From FEN-299 sp963717945 (GTDB taxonomy: Bacteria; Acidobacteriota; Vicinamibacteria; Vicinamibacterales; Fen-181), in assembly GCA_963717945.1 (NCBI GenBank), contig CAVQXT010000007.1, positions 1,178,001 through 1,242,000 of the forward strand: DNA of 64,000 nt, read 5' to 3'. Position 1 is the first letter of the stretch. The number at the start of each line of letters is the position of its first letter. Under the pieces are notes generated by a model. It saw only the letters and a list, made by a program, of their open reading frames with translations. It searched no databases and was not told the DNA's origin. A program made the translations under genes and the position numbers. Of this stretch, positions 17,479-25,973 are shown in pieces.

Positions 17479-19224
17479 CTAGCGCTTCCTCAGCCCCGCC
17501 AGGAGCTTCCCCGCCGGCAGGGTGTTGATCACATCCTTCTTCTCCAGCCAGCCGCGACGGGCCATCTTCACGCCGTACTTCATGAACGTCAGGTTCGCGG
17601 TGGCGTGCGAGTCGGTGGAGATGACCACCTTCACGCCGCGGTCTTTGGCCATGCGCAGGTAGCTGTCGCGCAGATCGAGCCGGTCGGGATAGGCGTTGCA
17701 CTCCATGGCCACGCCGTGTTTCCGCGCGGCATCGAGGACTTGTTCCATGTCGTATTCAAACGCGTCGCGGCGCAGCAGCAGCCGGCCCGTCGGATGCGCG
17801 ATGATCTGCGTGTAGGGATTCTCGACCGCCGCAAGCAGGCGATCGGTCATGGCCGCGCGCTCCAGGTTCATATGGGAATGCACCGAGGCGACCACCACGT
17901 CGAGCTGCGCGAGAACTTCATCGTCGAGGTCGAGCTTGCCGTCCTTCAGGATGTCCACCTCGATGCCGGCGAAGACGCGTATGCCCGGCAGGTGCTCCTG
18001 GGCGGCGCGGATCTTCTCGATCTGGGCGAGGGTGCGCTTCTCGTCCATCCCGTTGGCGACGGTGACCGCTCTGGAGTGGTCGGTGAGCGCGATGTACTCG
18101 TAACCCAGCGCGCGGGCGGCCTCGGCCATCTCTGCGATGGAGTTCTTGCCGTCGCTCGCGGTGGTGTGCATTTGCAGATCGCCGCGCATGTCGTCGAGGG
18201 TGATGAGCTTGGGGAGCTTGCCGGCTTGGGCGGCTTCGATTTCGCCGGCGTTCTCGCGCAATTCGGGCTCGATGTAAGCGAGCTTCAGCTTCCTGTAGAT
18301 TTCCTCCTCGGACTTGCCGGCGACGTGGCGCTCGGCTTTCAGCGTGGCGAGCTGGTACTCGTTGAGCGTGAAGCCCATCCTGTTGGCGCGGCCGCGCAGA
18401 GCGACGTTGTGCTCTTTCGAGCCGGTGAAATACATCAGCGCCGCGCCGAAGTTCTCCTTTTCAAGGATGCGCACGTCCACCTGGAGGCTGTCTTCCATGA
18501 GGAAGCTGACCTTGTTCTCGCCCTTCGCCAGGACCTGCTGGATGCCGGGGAATTCCAGGATGTGGGCGCTGATGGCGTCCACGACGTCCTGCGAGTGCCT
18601 GCCCGGGGCGAGGGTGACCAGCAGGTCGAGGTCGCCGACGGTTTCCTTGCCGCGGCGCAGCGAGCCGGCCGGCGTGACCAGCTCCACGGGCTTGCCATAT
18701 CCGCCAATGTGCGCGGCGACTTTGTCGGCGGCCGCGTCGGCCACGTGAATGTGGAAGCGCCCCGAGGCGCGCTTGAACACCTCGATGGCCTTCAGAATGT
18801 TCTGCTCGCTCTTTTCGCCGAAGCCGTCGAGGTCCCGCAGCTTGCCGTCGCGCGCCAGTTCTTCGACTTTCTCGACCGTGCCCGCCTTGAAGCGTTTCCA
18901 CAGCAGCGCGACTTTCTTCGGGCCCAGCGATTGCAGGGTGAGCAGGGCGAGGATGGTGTGCGGATATTTCTTCAGGAGCTTCTTGCGCAGGCCGTAGTCC
19001 TCGGTCGAGAGGATTTCCTGGATGTGCTCGGCCATCCGTTCGCCGATGCCGGGCAGGGCGGTGAGCTTCTCGGTGTCCTTGGCGATTTCGGCGATGGGCT
19101 CGGGCAAGGAGTCGATGAGCTCGGCGGCTTTTTCGTAGCTGCGGTAGCGCCCGATAAACGCGCCGTCGATTTCGAGGAGCTGCGCGGTTTCGCGCAGGAT
19201 CGTTGCCACCGCCCGATTGTCCAT
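17479..19224 (-). CDS. polX: DNA polymerase/3'-5' exonuclease PolX
   Basis: This is a family X DNA polymerase fused to a PHP exonuclease, 581 residues, the normal size. The helix-hairpin-helix part (ALPGIGERMAEHIQEIL) comes first. The nucleotidyltransferase core follows, with GSLRRGKETVGDLDLLV (catalytic DLD) and the third acid in SLQVDVRIL. The PHP domain (about 355-581) begins with GDLQMHTTASDG and has LTDHS, FAGIEVDI, SVHSHM, AHPTGR and STDSHA. Known relatives fill gaps in base excision repair. The ATG at 19222-19224 begins the family start; longer readings only add a non-conserved tail. Confidence 0.93.
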   Translation of the reverse strand: MDNRAVATILRETAQLLEIDGAFIGRYRSYEKAAELIDSLPEPIAEIAKDTEKLTALPGIGERMAEHIQEILSTEDYGLRKKLLKKYPHTILALLTLQSLGPKKVALLWKRFKAGTVEKVEELARDGKLRDLDGFGEKSEQNILKAIEVFKRASGRFHIHVADAAADKVAAHIGGYGKPVELVTPAGSLRRGKETVGDLDLLVTLAPGRHSQDVVDAISAHILEFPGIQQVLAKGENKVSFLMEDSLQVDVRILEKENFGAALMYFTGSKEHNVALRGRANRMGFTLNEYQLATLKAERHVAGKSEEEIYRKLKLAYIEPELRENAGEIEAAQAGKLPKLITLDDMRGDLQMHTTASDGKNSIAEMAEAARALGYEYIALTDHSRAVTVANGMDEKRTLAQIEKIRAAQEHLPGIRVFAGIEVDILKDGKLDLDDEVLAQLDVVVASVHSHMNLERAAMTDRLLAAVENPYTQIIAHPTGRLLLRRDAFEYDMEQVLDAARKHGVAMECNAYPDRLDLRDSYLRMAKDRGVKVVISTDSHATANLTFMKYGVKMARRGWLEKKDVINTLPAGKLLAGLRKR

Positions 19225-19406
19225 GTCCGAATGATACCGCTCGCTGCGGCAGCAGAAGACAAGGGCGCCTTTGCCCCGGGATCCGGCCACTCAAGGCCCA
19301 CTGCGCCCAAACCTGTCAGGTCACTTCCCGGCGTTACCTCTCGGGCTAGATGAACCGTCGAGGCGCTGCTAAGATGAGATTGAGCGAAGTTCCGGGGAGG
19401 TAGCGA

Positions 19407-19649
19407 ATGTACTTGCTCCTTTGGATCGTCAGCGGCGTTATCGCCGGTTGGCTCACGGGGCTGGTCATGCGGGGCCGCGGGTTCGGCCTGATCGGCGACC
19501 TGGTCGTGGGATTCATCGGAGGAATCATCGGCGGCTCGCTCGCCGGGTTCCTCGGGATCGTGCCCACGAGTTGGATCGGGCATATTCTGGTGGCCGCTCT
19601 CGGCGGCGTCGTCCTCGTCGCTATCATCCGCGCGCTGCGGCGCGTCTGA
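19407..19649 (+). CDS. GlsB/YeaQ/YmgE family stress-response membrane protein
   Basis: This 80-residue, Gly-rich protein has three membrane helices, the standard form of the transglycosylase-associated/YeaQ-YmgE family: LLWIVSGVIAGWLTGLVM, then GDLVVGFIGGIIGGSLAGFL, then HILVAALGGVVLVAIIRAL. GGGGAGGT lies 8 nt before the ATG at 19407. Relatives are induced by envelope or general stress; the molecular function is unknown. Divergent from polX. Confidence 0.88.
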   Translation: MYLLLWIVSGVIAGWLTGLVMRGRGFGLIGDLVVGFIGGIIGGSLAGFLGIVPTSWIGHILVAALGGVVLVAIIRALRRV

Positions 19650-19675
19650 ACCGCGCCGGGGACGCTTCTGGTCCG

Positions 19676-19778
19676 GGGACCGTCCCCGCCCTGAGCCGTC
19701 TTTCCCTTAGCCCTGAGCCTTGAGCCCTGAGCCGTCCTTCCCTGAGCCTTGAGCCCTGAGCCTTGAGCCTGTAAGCTC
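19676..19778. repeat. Spacer satellite (CCTGAGCCTTGAGC units)
   Basis: This is about 100 bp of tandem 7-base variants (CCTGAGCC, CTTGAGCC, CCTTAGCC) directly upstream of the aldo/keto reductase start. A GGTCCGGGGACCGTCCCC inverted repeat lies at its left end (about 19670-19688). Confidence 0.72.
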
Positions 19779-19783
19779 ATGCC

Positions 19784-20779
19784 GTGAACTACCGCTTCCT
19801 CGGCCGGACCGGCGTCCGCGTGTCGCCGTTGGCTCTGGGCACCCTGAATTTCGGCGGCCCGACCTCCGACGACGATGCCGCCCGTATCGTGGCCGCGGCG
19901 CTCGACGCGGGCGTCAATCTCGTCGACACGTCCGACAGCTATCACGCGGGGCGGTCGGAGGAGGCGGTGGGGAAGGCGCTGTCCGGTCGCAGGGCCGGGG
20001 TCGTGCTCGCCACCAAGGTGCACTTTCCGACCGGCTCCGGCCCGAACGACGCCGGCAACTCCCGGCTGCACATCCTGCGCGCGTGCGACGACTCGCTTCG
20101 CCGGCTGAAGACCGACTGCATCGACCTCTACCAGGTGCACAGGCCGAGCCCGGAGATTCCGATCGAGGAGACGCTCGGCGCGCTGACCGACCTGGTGAGG
20201 GTGGGGAAGGTGCGTTACGTCGGGTGTTCCACGCACCCGGCCTGGATGGTGATGGAGGCGCTGGCGGCGAGCGAGCGGCTCGGCCTGGCGCGCTACGTCA
20301 GCGAGCAGCCGCCCTACAACCTGCTGGACCGCCGCATCGAGAACGAGCTGGTGCCGCTGGCTCTCCGACACAACCTGGCTCTGTTGCCGTGGGCCCCCAT
20401 CGCCCAGGGCGTTCTCGCCGGCCGGTATCGGTTCGGTCAGGCCGTGCCCGAGGATTCGCGCGCGGCGCGGCAGCCGGACAGCATCTACTCGCGGCGCGTC
20501 ACCGCGCGAGGGATCGAGGCCGGGGAGGCCTTCGTGGCGCTCGCGCGCGAGCACGGCCTGCCGCCGGGCCAGTTGGCGCTGCTTTGGTGCAAGGACCAGC
20601 CGGGGATCACCTCGCCCGTCGTCGGGCCGCGAACGCTGGAGCAGTTGCGGGACCTGCTGCCGGTGCTCGAGATGAACCTCACCGACGCGCAGCGCGCCGC
20701 GTGCGACGCGATCAACCCACCCGGCACGGCGATCGTGGACTTCCACAACACGGCGGGGTGGATGAAGACAGCCGTCTAG
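19784..20779 (+). CDS. Aldo/keto reductase
   Basis: This 331-residue AKR-fold NADPH oxidoreductase starts YRFLGRTGVRVSPLALGT. The catalytic Asp-Tyr pair is in NLVDTSDSYHAGRSEE, the Lys in VVLATKVHF, and the His in DLYQVHRPSP. The NADPH loop VGPRTLEQLRDLLPVLE is near the C-terminus. The start is GTG at 19784; the ATG at 19779 meets a stop at once. Similar proteins reduce small aldehydes or sugars; substrate unknown. Spacer satellites flank it on both sides. Confidence 0.9.
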   Translation: MNYRFLGRTGVRVSPLALGTLNFGGPTSDDDAARIVAAALDAGVNLVDTSDSYHAGRSEEAVGKALSGRRAGVVLATKVHFPTGSGPNDAGNSRLHILRACDDSLRRLKTDCIDLYQVHRPSPEIPIEETLGALTDLVRVGKVRYVGCSTHPAWMVMEALAASERLGLARYVSEQPPYNLLDRRIENELVPLALRHNLALLPWAPIAQGVLAGRYRFGQAVPEDSRAARQPDSIYSRRVTARGIEAGEAFVALAREHGLPPGQLALLWCKDQPGITSPVVGPRTLEQLRDLLPVLEMNLTDAQRAACDAINPPGTAIVDFHNTAGWMKTAV

Positions 20780-20880
20780 CCGGCTCCGGGCTTCAGGCTC
20801 CAGGCTCCGGGCTCCGGGCCGTGTCACATGGATCACGCTGCGGTCGTGCGTAGGGCGGCCCTTTAGGGCTGCCTGAAGGA
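20780..20880. repeat. Spacer satellite and AGGGC palindrome
   Basis: Tandem GGCTCC/GGCTTCA units (20781-20818) are followed by the palindrome AGGGCGGCCCTTTAGGGCTGCC at about 20851-20872, between two plus-strand genes. Confidence 0.68.
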
Positions 20881-20885
20881 GACGG

Positions 20886-21773
20886 ATGAGAAGGCGTTTC
20901 GCCTCGGCCCTGGCGGCCGCGGGACTCGTGGTCGTCGCGACCGGGTACATCGTCGCGATCAGCATCGTGCCGCCCGTCGCGGCCGGCGGCCTCTTGTACC
21001 CGGCGCGTCGCCACGTCGCGGGGCCGCCTCCGTCCGGGTGCGAAGACGCCGTATTCGCCGGCGAAGGCGTGACGCTGAAAGGCTGGCGATGTCAGGCGAC
21101 GGGCCCGAGGCGAGGCACCATCGTTTATCTGCACGGAGTCGCCGACAACCGCACCAGCATCCGGGGCGCGGTCGCCAGGTTCACCGGCATCGGACTCGAC
21201 CTCGTCGCCTACGACAGCCGGGCGCAGGGGGAGTCCACGGGCACGATTTGCACGTACGGCTATTGGGAGAAGCGCGATCTCAAAGACGTGATCGACCAGG
21301 TCGGCCCTGGTCCAGTCGTCCTGGTGGGTGCGTCATTGGGCGCTGCGGTGGCGCTCCAGGAGGCGCCCGATGACCCTCGCGTGGTGGGAGTGGTCGCCGC
21401 GGAAGCCTTCTCCGACCTGCGGACGGTGGCGCGGGAACGGGCGCCCCGCTTGCTGACCCAGGGCTTGATTCGGCGCGCCTTCTCAATAGCGGAAACGCGC
21501 GGCGACTTTCGAGCGGACGAGGTGAGCCCGGTGGCTGCGGCCCGCCGGATCCGCGTTCCCGTCCTTTTGATCCACGGCGCGCTGGACGCGGACACCCCGC
21601 CGGACCATTCGCGCCGGATCCTGGCGGCGCTCGGCGGGCCCAAGGAGCTCATCCTGGTCGAAGGGGCACATCACAACGAGTCGCTGCGGGCCGAGGGCAC
21701 ATGGCAGCGCATCGAGAGTTGGGTGCAGGCCGTGCTGGCGTCGCGCACGCCGCGCCCAGCCGGCCGGAAGTGA
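20886..21773 (+). CDS. Membrane-anchored alpha/beta hydrolase
   Basis: This 295-residue serine hydrolase begins with an N-terminal hydrophobic helix (LAAAGLVVVATGYIVAIS), a likely signal or anchor. The oxyanion region is VYLHGVADN and the nucleophile elbow VGASLGAA (Ser in GxSxG). The acid is in IHGALDADTPPDHS and the His in VEGAHHNESL. AAGGAGACGG precedes the ATG at 20886. It resembles BEM46/YfhR-like hydrolases; substrate unknown. Confidence 0.85.
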   Translation: MRRRFASALAAAGLVVVATGYIVAISIVPPVAAGGLLYPARRHVAGPPPSGCEDAVFAGEGVTLKGWRCQATGPRRGTIVYLHGVADNRTSIRGAVARFTGIGLDLVAYDSRAQGESTGTICTYGYWEKRDLKDVIDQVGPGPVVLVGASLGAAVALQEAPDDPRVVGVVAAEAFSDLRTVARERAPRLLTQGLIRRAFSIAETRGDFRADEVSPVAAARRIRVPVLLIHGALDADTPPDHSRRILAALGGPKELILVEGAHHNESLRAEGTWQRIESWVQAVLASRTPRPAGRK

Positions 21774-21804
21774 CATCTGATGCGTGATGCGTGATGATCG
21801 CGGC

Positions 21805-22029
21805 ATGCGCACCACCCTCGACATCGACGACGACGTGCTTCAGGCCGCAAAGGAGCTGGCCGCGGCGCATCGCGTGACCGCCGGCCAGATGCTGTCCGAG
21901 CTCGCGCGCCGGGCGCTGACGCCGGCCCCGGCTCGCCAGATTCGCAACGGCGTGCCGCTGCTGCCGCGGCGGCCGCACGGGCGCCCCCGGCCGACGATGA
22001 AGCTCGTCAACGAGCTGAGGGACGCGTGA
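21805..22029 (+). CDS. vapB: VapB-type antitoxin
   Basis: This 74-residue protein has a ribbon-helix-helix N-terminus (MRTTLDIDDDVLQAAKELAA then TAGQMLSELARRAL) and a basic/proline-rich tail, as in VapB antitoxins. Its stop overlaps the GTG of the PIN toxin gene (GTGA at 22026-22029), so the pair is translationally coupled. VapB binds the toxin and its own promoter. The repeated TGATGCGTGATGCGTGATGA just upstream (21778-21797) could be the operator. Confidence 0.82.
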   Translation: MRTTLDIDDDVLQAAKELAAAHRVTAGQMLSELARRALTPAPARQIRNGVPLLPRRPHGRPRPTMKLVNELRDA

Positions 22030-22475
22030 AGCCGGCGTCGCTGCTCGACGTCAACGTGCTCGTCGCGCTCTTCGATCCGGACCACGTCCACCACGAACTC
22101 GCCCACGACTGGTTCGCCGAGCACGGGCGCTCGAGCTGGGCGACGTGCCCCATCACCGAGAACGGGTTCGTGCGCGTGTTCGCCAGTCCCGCCTACGGCG
22201 CGGCCGTGGCCAGGATCGCCGACCTCGTCGAGCGGTTGTCCCGATTCTGCGCCAGCGGCGGCCACGTCTTCTGGGAGGACTCCGCGTCGCTGCTGGACGC
22301 CGGCCTGTTGGACTGGTCGGCGGCCGTCGGGCACCGGCAGGTGACCGACATCTATCTCCTGGCCCTCGCGCGCGCACGAGGGGGGCGGCTGGTCACCTTC
22401 GACCGCTCCATCCGCCTGCGCGCCGTCAAGGGAGCGACGGCCAAGCACGTGGTGGTGGTGGGCCCCGCGAACTGA
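22026..22475 (+). CDS. vapC: VapC-type PIN domain toxin
   Basis: This 149-residue PIN ribonuclease has the acidic quartet positions in LLDVNVLVALFDPDHVHH, ITENGFVRVF, TDIYLLALA and LVTFDRSI. VapC proteins cut tRNA or rRNA when free of the antitoxin. The GTG start at 22026 overlaps the antitoxin stop. It belongs to the TA-system PIN group common in soil bacteria. The target RNA is unknown. Confidence 0.85.
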   Translation: MKPASLLDVNVLVALFDPDHVHHELAHDWFAEHGRSSWATCPITENGFVRVFASPAYGAAVARIADLVERLSRFCASGGHVFWEDSASLLDAGLLDWSAAVGHRQVTDIYLLALARARGGRLVTFDRSIRLRAVKGATAKHVVVVGPAN

Positions 22476-22551
22476 CGCCGCCTGTAGCCGGAAGCCAGCC
22501 CTTCGACTCGCCTCGAACGGCGCACCGGGCACCCACGCGTCGGCAACGCGA

Positions 22552-23058
22552 TCACTTCGGCAAGGAGGCCAGCACGTCGATGTCCGCCTGGTCGGCGGGC
22601 CGGCCCGTGCGCTTGGACGCGATGAGATCGTCGCGCCCGAGGTAGGGGACGCGTGTGCCCTGAATTCGGCGGACGACCCGCCCCTTCCAGGCCCGTTCGA
22701 AGCGGACGGCGATTTTTCCGGCTGCCCGTCGAGTGGCGCGGCCGTCGCGCCGGGTCCAGGCGACAGCCAGGATGTCGACCCGAGGATCGTCGCCGACAAT
22801 GGTGATCGGGCTTCGAGTAACCTCAGGGGCCTCGAGTTCCCGCGCCACGCCGTAGGGCAGGCCCCCGAGCGCTTTCAGCACGCGCGCCATGTTCGATTCG
22901 TCGGAAGGGACGAGAATGTCCACGTCCTTGGTCGCCCGCACCGACCCGTGCAGGTTTGCCGCGACGCCGCCGGCCAGCAGATACCGCGCCCGGTGGCGGT
23001 TCAGCAGCCGGCAGACGCGAAGCACCCGGTTATCGGTACCAGGGATTGGTTTGTGCAC
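22552..23058 (-). CDS. Nucleotidyltransferase-fold protein (DUF6036/AbiEii-like)
   Basis: This 168-residue protein has the minimal nucleotidyltransferase motif LAGGVAANLHGSVRATKDVDILV (split into GG...G and DVD), with the third acid in PRVDILAVAW and the C-terminal GRDDLIASKRTGRPADQADID. Such proteins often act as toxins or as tRNA/protein nucleotidylating enzymes in two-gene modules. The GTG start at 23058 overlaps the upstream small gene by 29 nt. Confidence 0.78.
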   Translation of the reverse strand: MHKPIPGTDNRVLRVCRLLNRHRARYLLAGGVAANLHGSVRATKDVDILVPSDESNMARVLKALGGLPYGVARELEAPEVTRSPITIVGDDPRVDILAVAWTRRDGRATRRAAGKIAVRFERAWKGRVVRRIQGTRVPYLGRDDLIASKRTGRPADQADIDVLASLPK

Positions 23059-23227
23059 GTCTCCACCGCTCGTATTCGGCGAAGGTGGGGAAGGACCGGG
23101 CGAACGGCCGGAACCGATAGGGAGTCAGCGCGCGGAAATCGGAGAACAGGCGCTCGGCCTCGGCGAGGCGGGCTCCGGCGCCCCGCGCCTTCCTCGGTCC
23201 CCCCCGCGTTTCCGGTCGCGACGTCAT
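23030..23227 (-). CDS. Small basic partner protein, unknown
   Basis: This 65-residue Arg-rich protein (ARLAEAERLFSDFRALTPYR; FPTFAEYERWRRAQTNPWYR) starts at ATG 23225-23227. It overlaps the following nucleotidyltransferase gene by 29 nt. A small helix-forming protein directly upstream of such an enzyme is common in toxin-antitoxin-like modules. I do not recognise the family, and the antitoxin role is only inferred from position. Confidence 0.6.
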   Translation of the reverse strand: MTSRPETRGGPRKARGAGARLAEAERLFSDFRALTPYRFRPFARSFPTFAEYERWRRAQTNPWYR

Positions 23228-23311
23228 GCGCGGGATTATACCGCAGCGTCGCCGCCTCCGCCGCGGACGGGCTCGCCCGCCACGAGCGGCCCGCGGTGCC
23301 GATACCTGCAG

Positions 23312-25540
23312 CTACCTGCCCGGCGTCTCCCCGTAGAACTTCCAGTCGATCGGCATGTCGCGCGTCAGCTTCTGGCGGCTGAACACCAGCCGCAGCAGCG
23401 CGATCGGCATGCTGCCCTGGCGCAGGACCTCGTCGTGGAACGCCTTTTGCGGCATCGCGCCCGAGTCCACGATCTCCTTCCGCAGCCCTCGCAGCTGGAG
23501 GCCGCCCAGCAGGTACGCCGCCTGGTAGAGCGGGCCGTAGTCGCCCTGGAACGAACGCCGCACCTCGCCGATGGCGTTCTCGCGCTCGAAGCCGACGCGA
23601 TCCACGAGAAAGTCCACGCACTCCTGCGGCGACCATTCGCCCATGTGGAACCGGAGCGAGAAGATGATGCGCGCGCAGCGATGCATCCGCCAGAACAGGG
23701 CGCCGATCCGCTTCTCGGGCGTGTCGTGGAAGCCGATGTCATACATCGTCAACTCCCAGTAGAGCGGCCAGCCCTCGCCGTAGAACGGGCTGTTTCCGCC
23801 GAGCGCGGGGCGGTAGCCGCGGTAGCGGGGGCTCACGTAGTAGACCAGGTTGTGGCCCGGGATCATCTCGTGGAAGGCCGTGGCGTGCGAGAACGGCGTG
23901 TTGTTGCCCCGCATGCTCTGCAGCCTCGCGTCGTGCTCCATGGTGTCGGTCGGGTACGACACGCTGATCTCGGTGCCGCCGGTGAAGAAGGGGTTCACCA
24001 GCTGCCGTTCGGGCGTCATCATGATCATGTGGAGCGATTCGGCCGCGACGGCGGGCACCGTCAGCAGATCGCGCGCGCGGAGGTAGTCCACCGCCTCGAA
24101 CATGAGGTCGCGTATGACGCCGACCTGGCCGCCGGGCGGAGGATGGATCCCCTTCATCTTCTCGAGCGCAGCCTTCCAGTCGTCGCCGAGGCCCAGCTGG
24201 CGCGACGCCTTCTTCATCTCCGCCTCGCACCATCCGAACTCCGTCTCGGCGATCGCGATCAACTCCTCGGGCGTGTAGGGAATGAGCTCGTCCTGAAGGT
24301 CGAAGATCAAGCCCTGGCGGCCGCGCGCCTTTCCGGCGATGCCCGAGGCGTCGGCCTTGCGCGGCAGATTCTCCGGCAGCGTCACGCCGGCGCGGGCGAT
24401 CTGCCGCTCCGATGTCTTCTTGATGTAGAGGTAGTCCACCTGCGCGTTGCGCGTGAGCTTGTCGAAGTCGAGCGTCTTGAGCGCCTTCAGCCAGCTCTCG
24501 TAGAACACCCGGTCGCGGCGCGCGCCGCCCTGGGGCGCGTCGCCGCGGTTGCTGCGCACCGGCCCTCGAAACCGCTGGACGATGTCGGTCATCTCGTCCT
24601 GCGGGAGGGTGATGAGTTCCTCGAGGTCGGGTACCGAGGGGTACTTCGGAACCGGCGCGGGGGCGATCGCGCGGCGGGCCACGGGCGCCGCGCCGGACGG
24701 CCAGGCATTGGAGTCGGCGGTCCTGTCCTTGAGGAACGAGGCGTAGGCCTCGAGCGCGGCGTCCGCCTTCTTGTAGGGCAGGCCGTCCCACCAGGTGAAG
24801 AGCGGGTCGTACCCGTTGTAGAAGGTGAACCACTCGGCGAGCGCCGTCCGGAGCTGTTCGACGGCCGCCGGGCCGCGGAGCGCGACACGCCTCGGCACGC
24901 CCAGCGCGTCTGCTGATGCACCCGAAGCGGCGAGTCCCGCCTCGAGGCGGGCGCGGACGTCAGTGACGGCCTTCGTCACGGCCGTCAGCGTGCCCGCGGC
25001 CGTCTCGGCATCGAGGTCGTCGAGGCGGATGCGCGACTCGACGAGGGCCACGATCGCGGGTGCGAACGGCAGGATGGGCGCGATGTCGGACAGCGCCGTC
25101 GTGTCGGCGTCGAGCTGCTTCAGGTTCGACTGGACCGTGCCCTTGAGCGCTCCGAGTTCGGATTTGGCGGCCGGTGTCAGCGTCGAGGCGTCGAGCGCGC
25201 CGAGCGCGGCGAGCCAGTCCTGGTCGAACCGCTCGAGCCGCGCGATGCGGTTCGGCGACAGCGGCTCGGGAGGCGCGACGGGTGCGCCGCCGCCGCGGGC
25301 GCCGCGCGTGCGCAGGCCGCCGAGGTAATTGCCCGCCAGGGTGACGCGGTCGAGCGTATAGCGGGCCGTGACCAGCCGCATCTCGCTCTGCCGCGGCGAG
25401 AGCAGCGGCCGGAGATCCTTCGGGAGCGCCTGGTCCGCGGCGGCAGCCGGCGGCGGTGGGGCCTGCGCGTGCAGCGAGGCCGCCAGGACGCCGAACGACA
25501 AGACCAGGGTCAGGACGCGACGAGTCAGCCGATGCGACAT
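23312..25540 (-). CDS. Exported DUF885 family metallopeptidase-like protein
   Basis: This 742-residue DUF885 protein has a signal peptide (VLTLVLSFGVLAASLHAQAP). The family zinc motif FHEMIPGH (HExxPGH) is present with a distal Glu in GWPLYWELTMYD and the conserved MGEWSPQECVDFLVDRVG. Members resemble M32 carboxypeptidases and are usually periplasmic. GGAGGT lies 8 nt before the ATG at 25540, so the longer reading to 25576 is not used. The substrate is unknown. Upstream, 25600-25645 holds a GGCTGA-rich satellite. Confidence 0.87.
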   Translation of the reverse strand: MSHRLTRRVLTLVLSFGVLAASLHAQAPPPPAAAADQALPKDLRPLLSPRQSEMRLVTARYTLDRVTLAGNYLGGLRTRGARGGGAPVAPPEPLSPNRIARLERFDQDWLAALGALDASTLTPAAKSELGALKGTVQSNLKQLDADTTALSDIAPILPFAPAIVALVESRIRLDDLDAETAAGTLTAVTKAVTDVRARLEAGLAASGASADALGVPRRVALRGPAAVEQLRTALAEWFTFYNGYDPLFTWWDGLPYKKADAALEAYASFLKDRTADSNAWPSGAAPVARRAIAPAPVPKYPSVPDLEELITLPQDEMTDIVQRFRGPVRSNRGDAPQGGARRDRVFYESWLKALKTLDFDKLTRNAQVDYLYIKKTSERQIARAGVTLPENLPRKADASGIAGKARGRQGLIFDLQDELIPYTPEELIAIAETEFGWCEAEMKKASRQLGLGDDWKAALEKMKGIHPPPGGQVGVIRDLMFEAVDYLRARDLLTVPAVAAESLHMIMMTPERQLVNPFFTGGTEISVSYPTDTMEHDARLQSMRGNNTPFSHATAFHEMIPGHNLVYYVSPRYRGYRPALGGNSPFYGEGWPLYWELTMYDIGFHDTPEKRIGALFWRMHRCARIIFSLRFHMGEWSPQECVDFLVDRVGFERENAIGEVRRSFQGDYGPLYQAAYLLGGLQLRGLRKEIVDSGAMPQKAFHDEVLRQGSMPIALLRLVFSRQKLTRDMPIDWKFYGETPGR

Positions 25541-25597
25541 GGAACGGGACCTCCGGAGGCCCGTGAACCATATCAACCGGGTCCAACGATGGTCAAG

Positions 25598-25642
25598 GAC
25601 CGAAGGCTGAGGGCTGAAGGCTGACGGCCGACGGCTGACGGC
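25598..25642. repeat. Spacer satellite (GGCTGA units)
   Basis: Tandem GAAGGCTGAGG/GCTGACGGCC units lie between the divergent DUF885 gene and the small membrane gene. Confidence 0.65.
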
Positions 25643-25730
25643 GGTGTCACGCGTTTATCGGGTGACTCTTCACCGTTGCCTGGACGGTCCGGCCCGAGGG
25701 ACAATGCCGCCTGCCCGAGGCGGTGACCTG

Positions 25731-25973
25731 ATGTTGCAGCAGTTTCCCTATCTCGCGTGGATCCCGCCGGCGGCGTCGGTCGCCCTGCTCGTCCTCTTAT
25801 GGAAATTCAGCGGCGTGAAGAGGAGGAGTCTCGTCCCGCTGCTGGGGGCGTTCATGGTTGCGGCATACGCGCAGTCGGTCTCCGGCTCGACCCTCCTCAA
25901 TTCGGTCGGCTTCGTTCTCCAGACGACCCTGGCGATCTATCTCGCCGTGCGTGCAGGTCGGCGAAGAACTTGA
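25731..25973 (+). CDS. Small membrane protein, unknown
   Basis: This 80-residue protein has three hydrophobic stretches (YLAWIPPAASVALLVLLW; LVPLLGAFMVAAYAQSV; LLNSVGFVLQTTLAIYLAV). The ATG at 25731 gives a compact protein; a longer GTG-type reading from 25644 adds a non-hydrophobic tail. Its 3' end overlaps the convergent SET-domain gene by 77 nt. No family recognised. It could be spurious, but the helix pattern and codon use support a gene. Confidence 0.5.
   Translation: MLQQFPYLAWIPPAASVALLVLLWKFSGVKRRSLVPLLGAFMVAAYAQSVSGSTLLNSVGFVLQTTLAIYLAVRAGRRRT

Noticed and set aside
21778..21797. TGATGCG repeats as a satellite
   Set aside because: Only two and a half units; more likely the VapBC operator region, noted with vapB.
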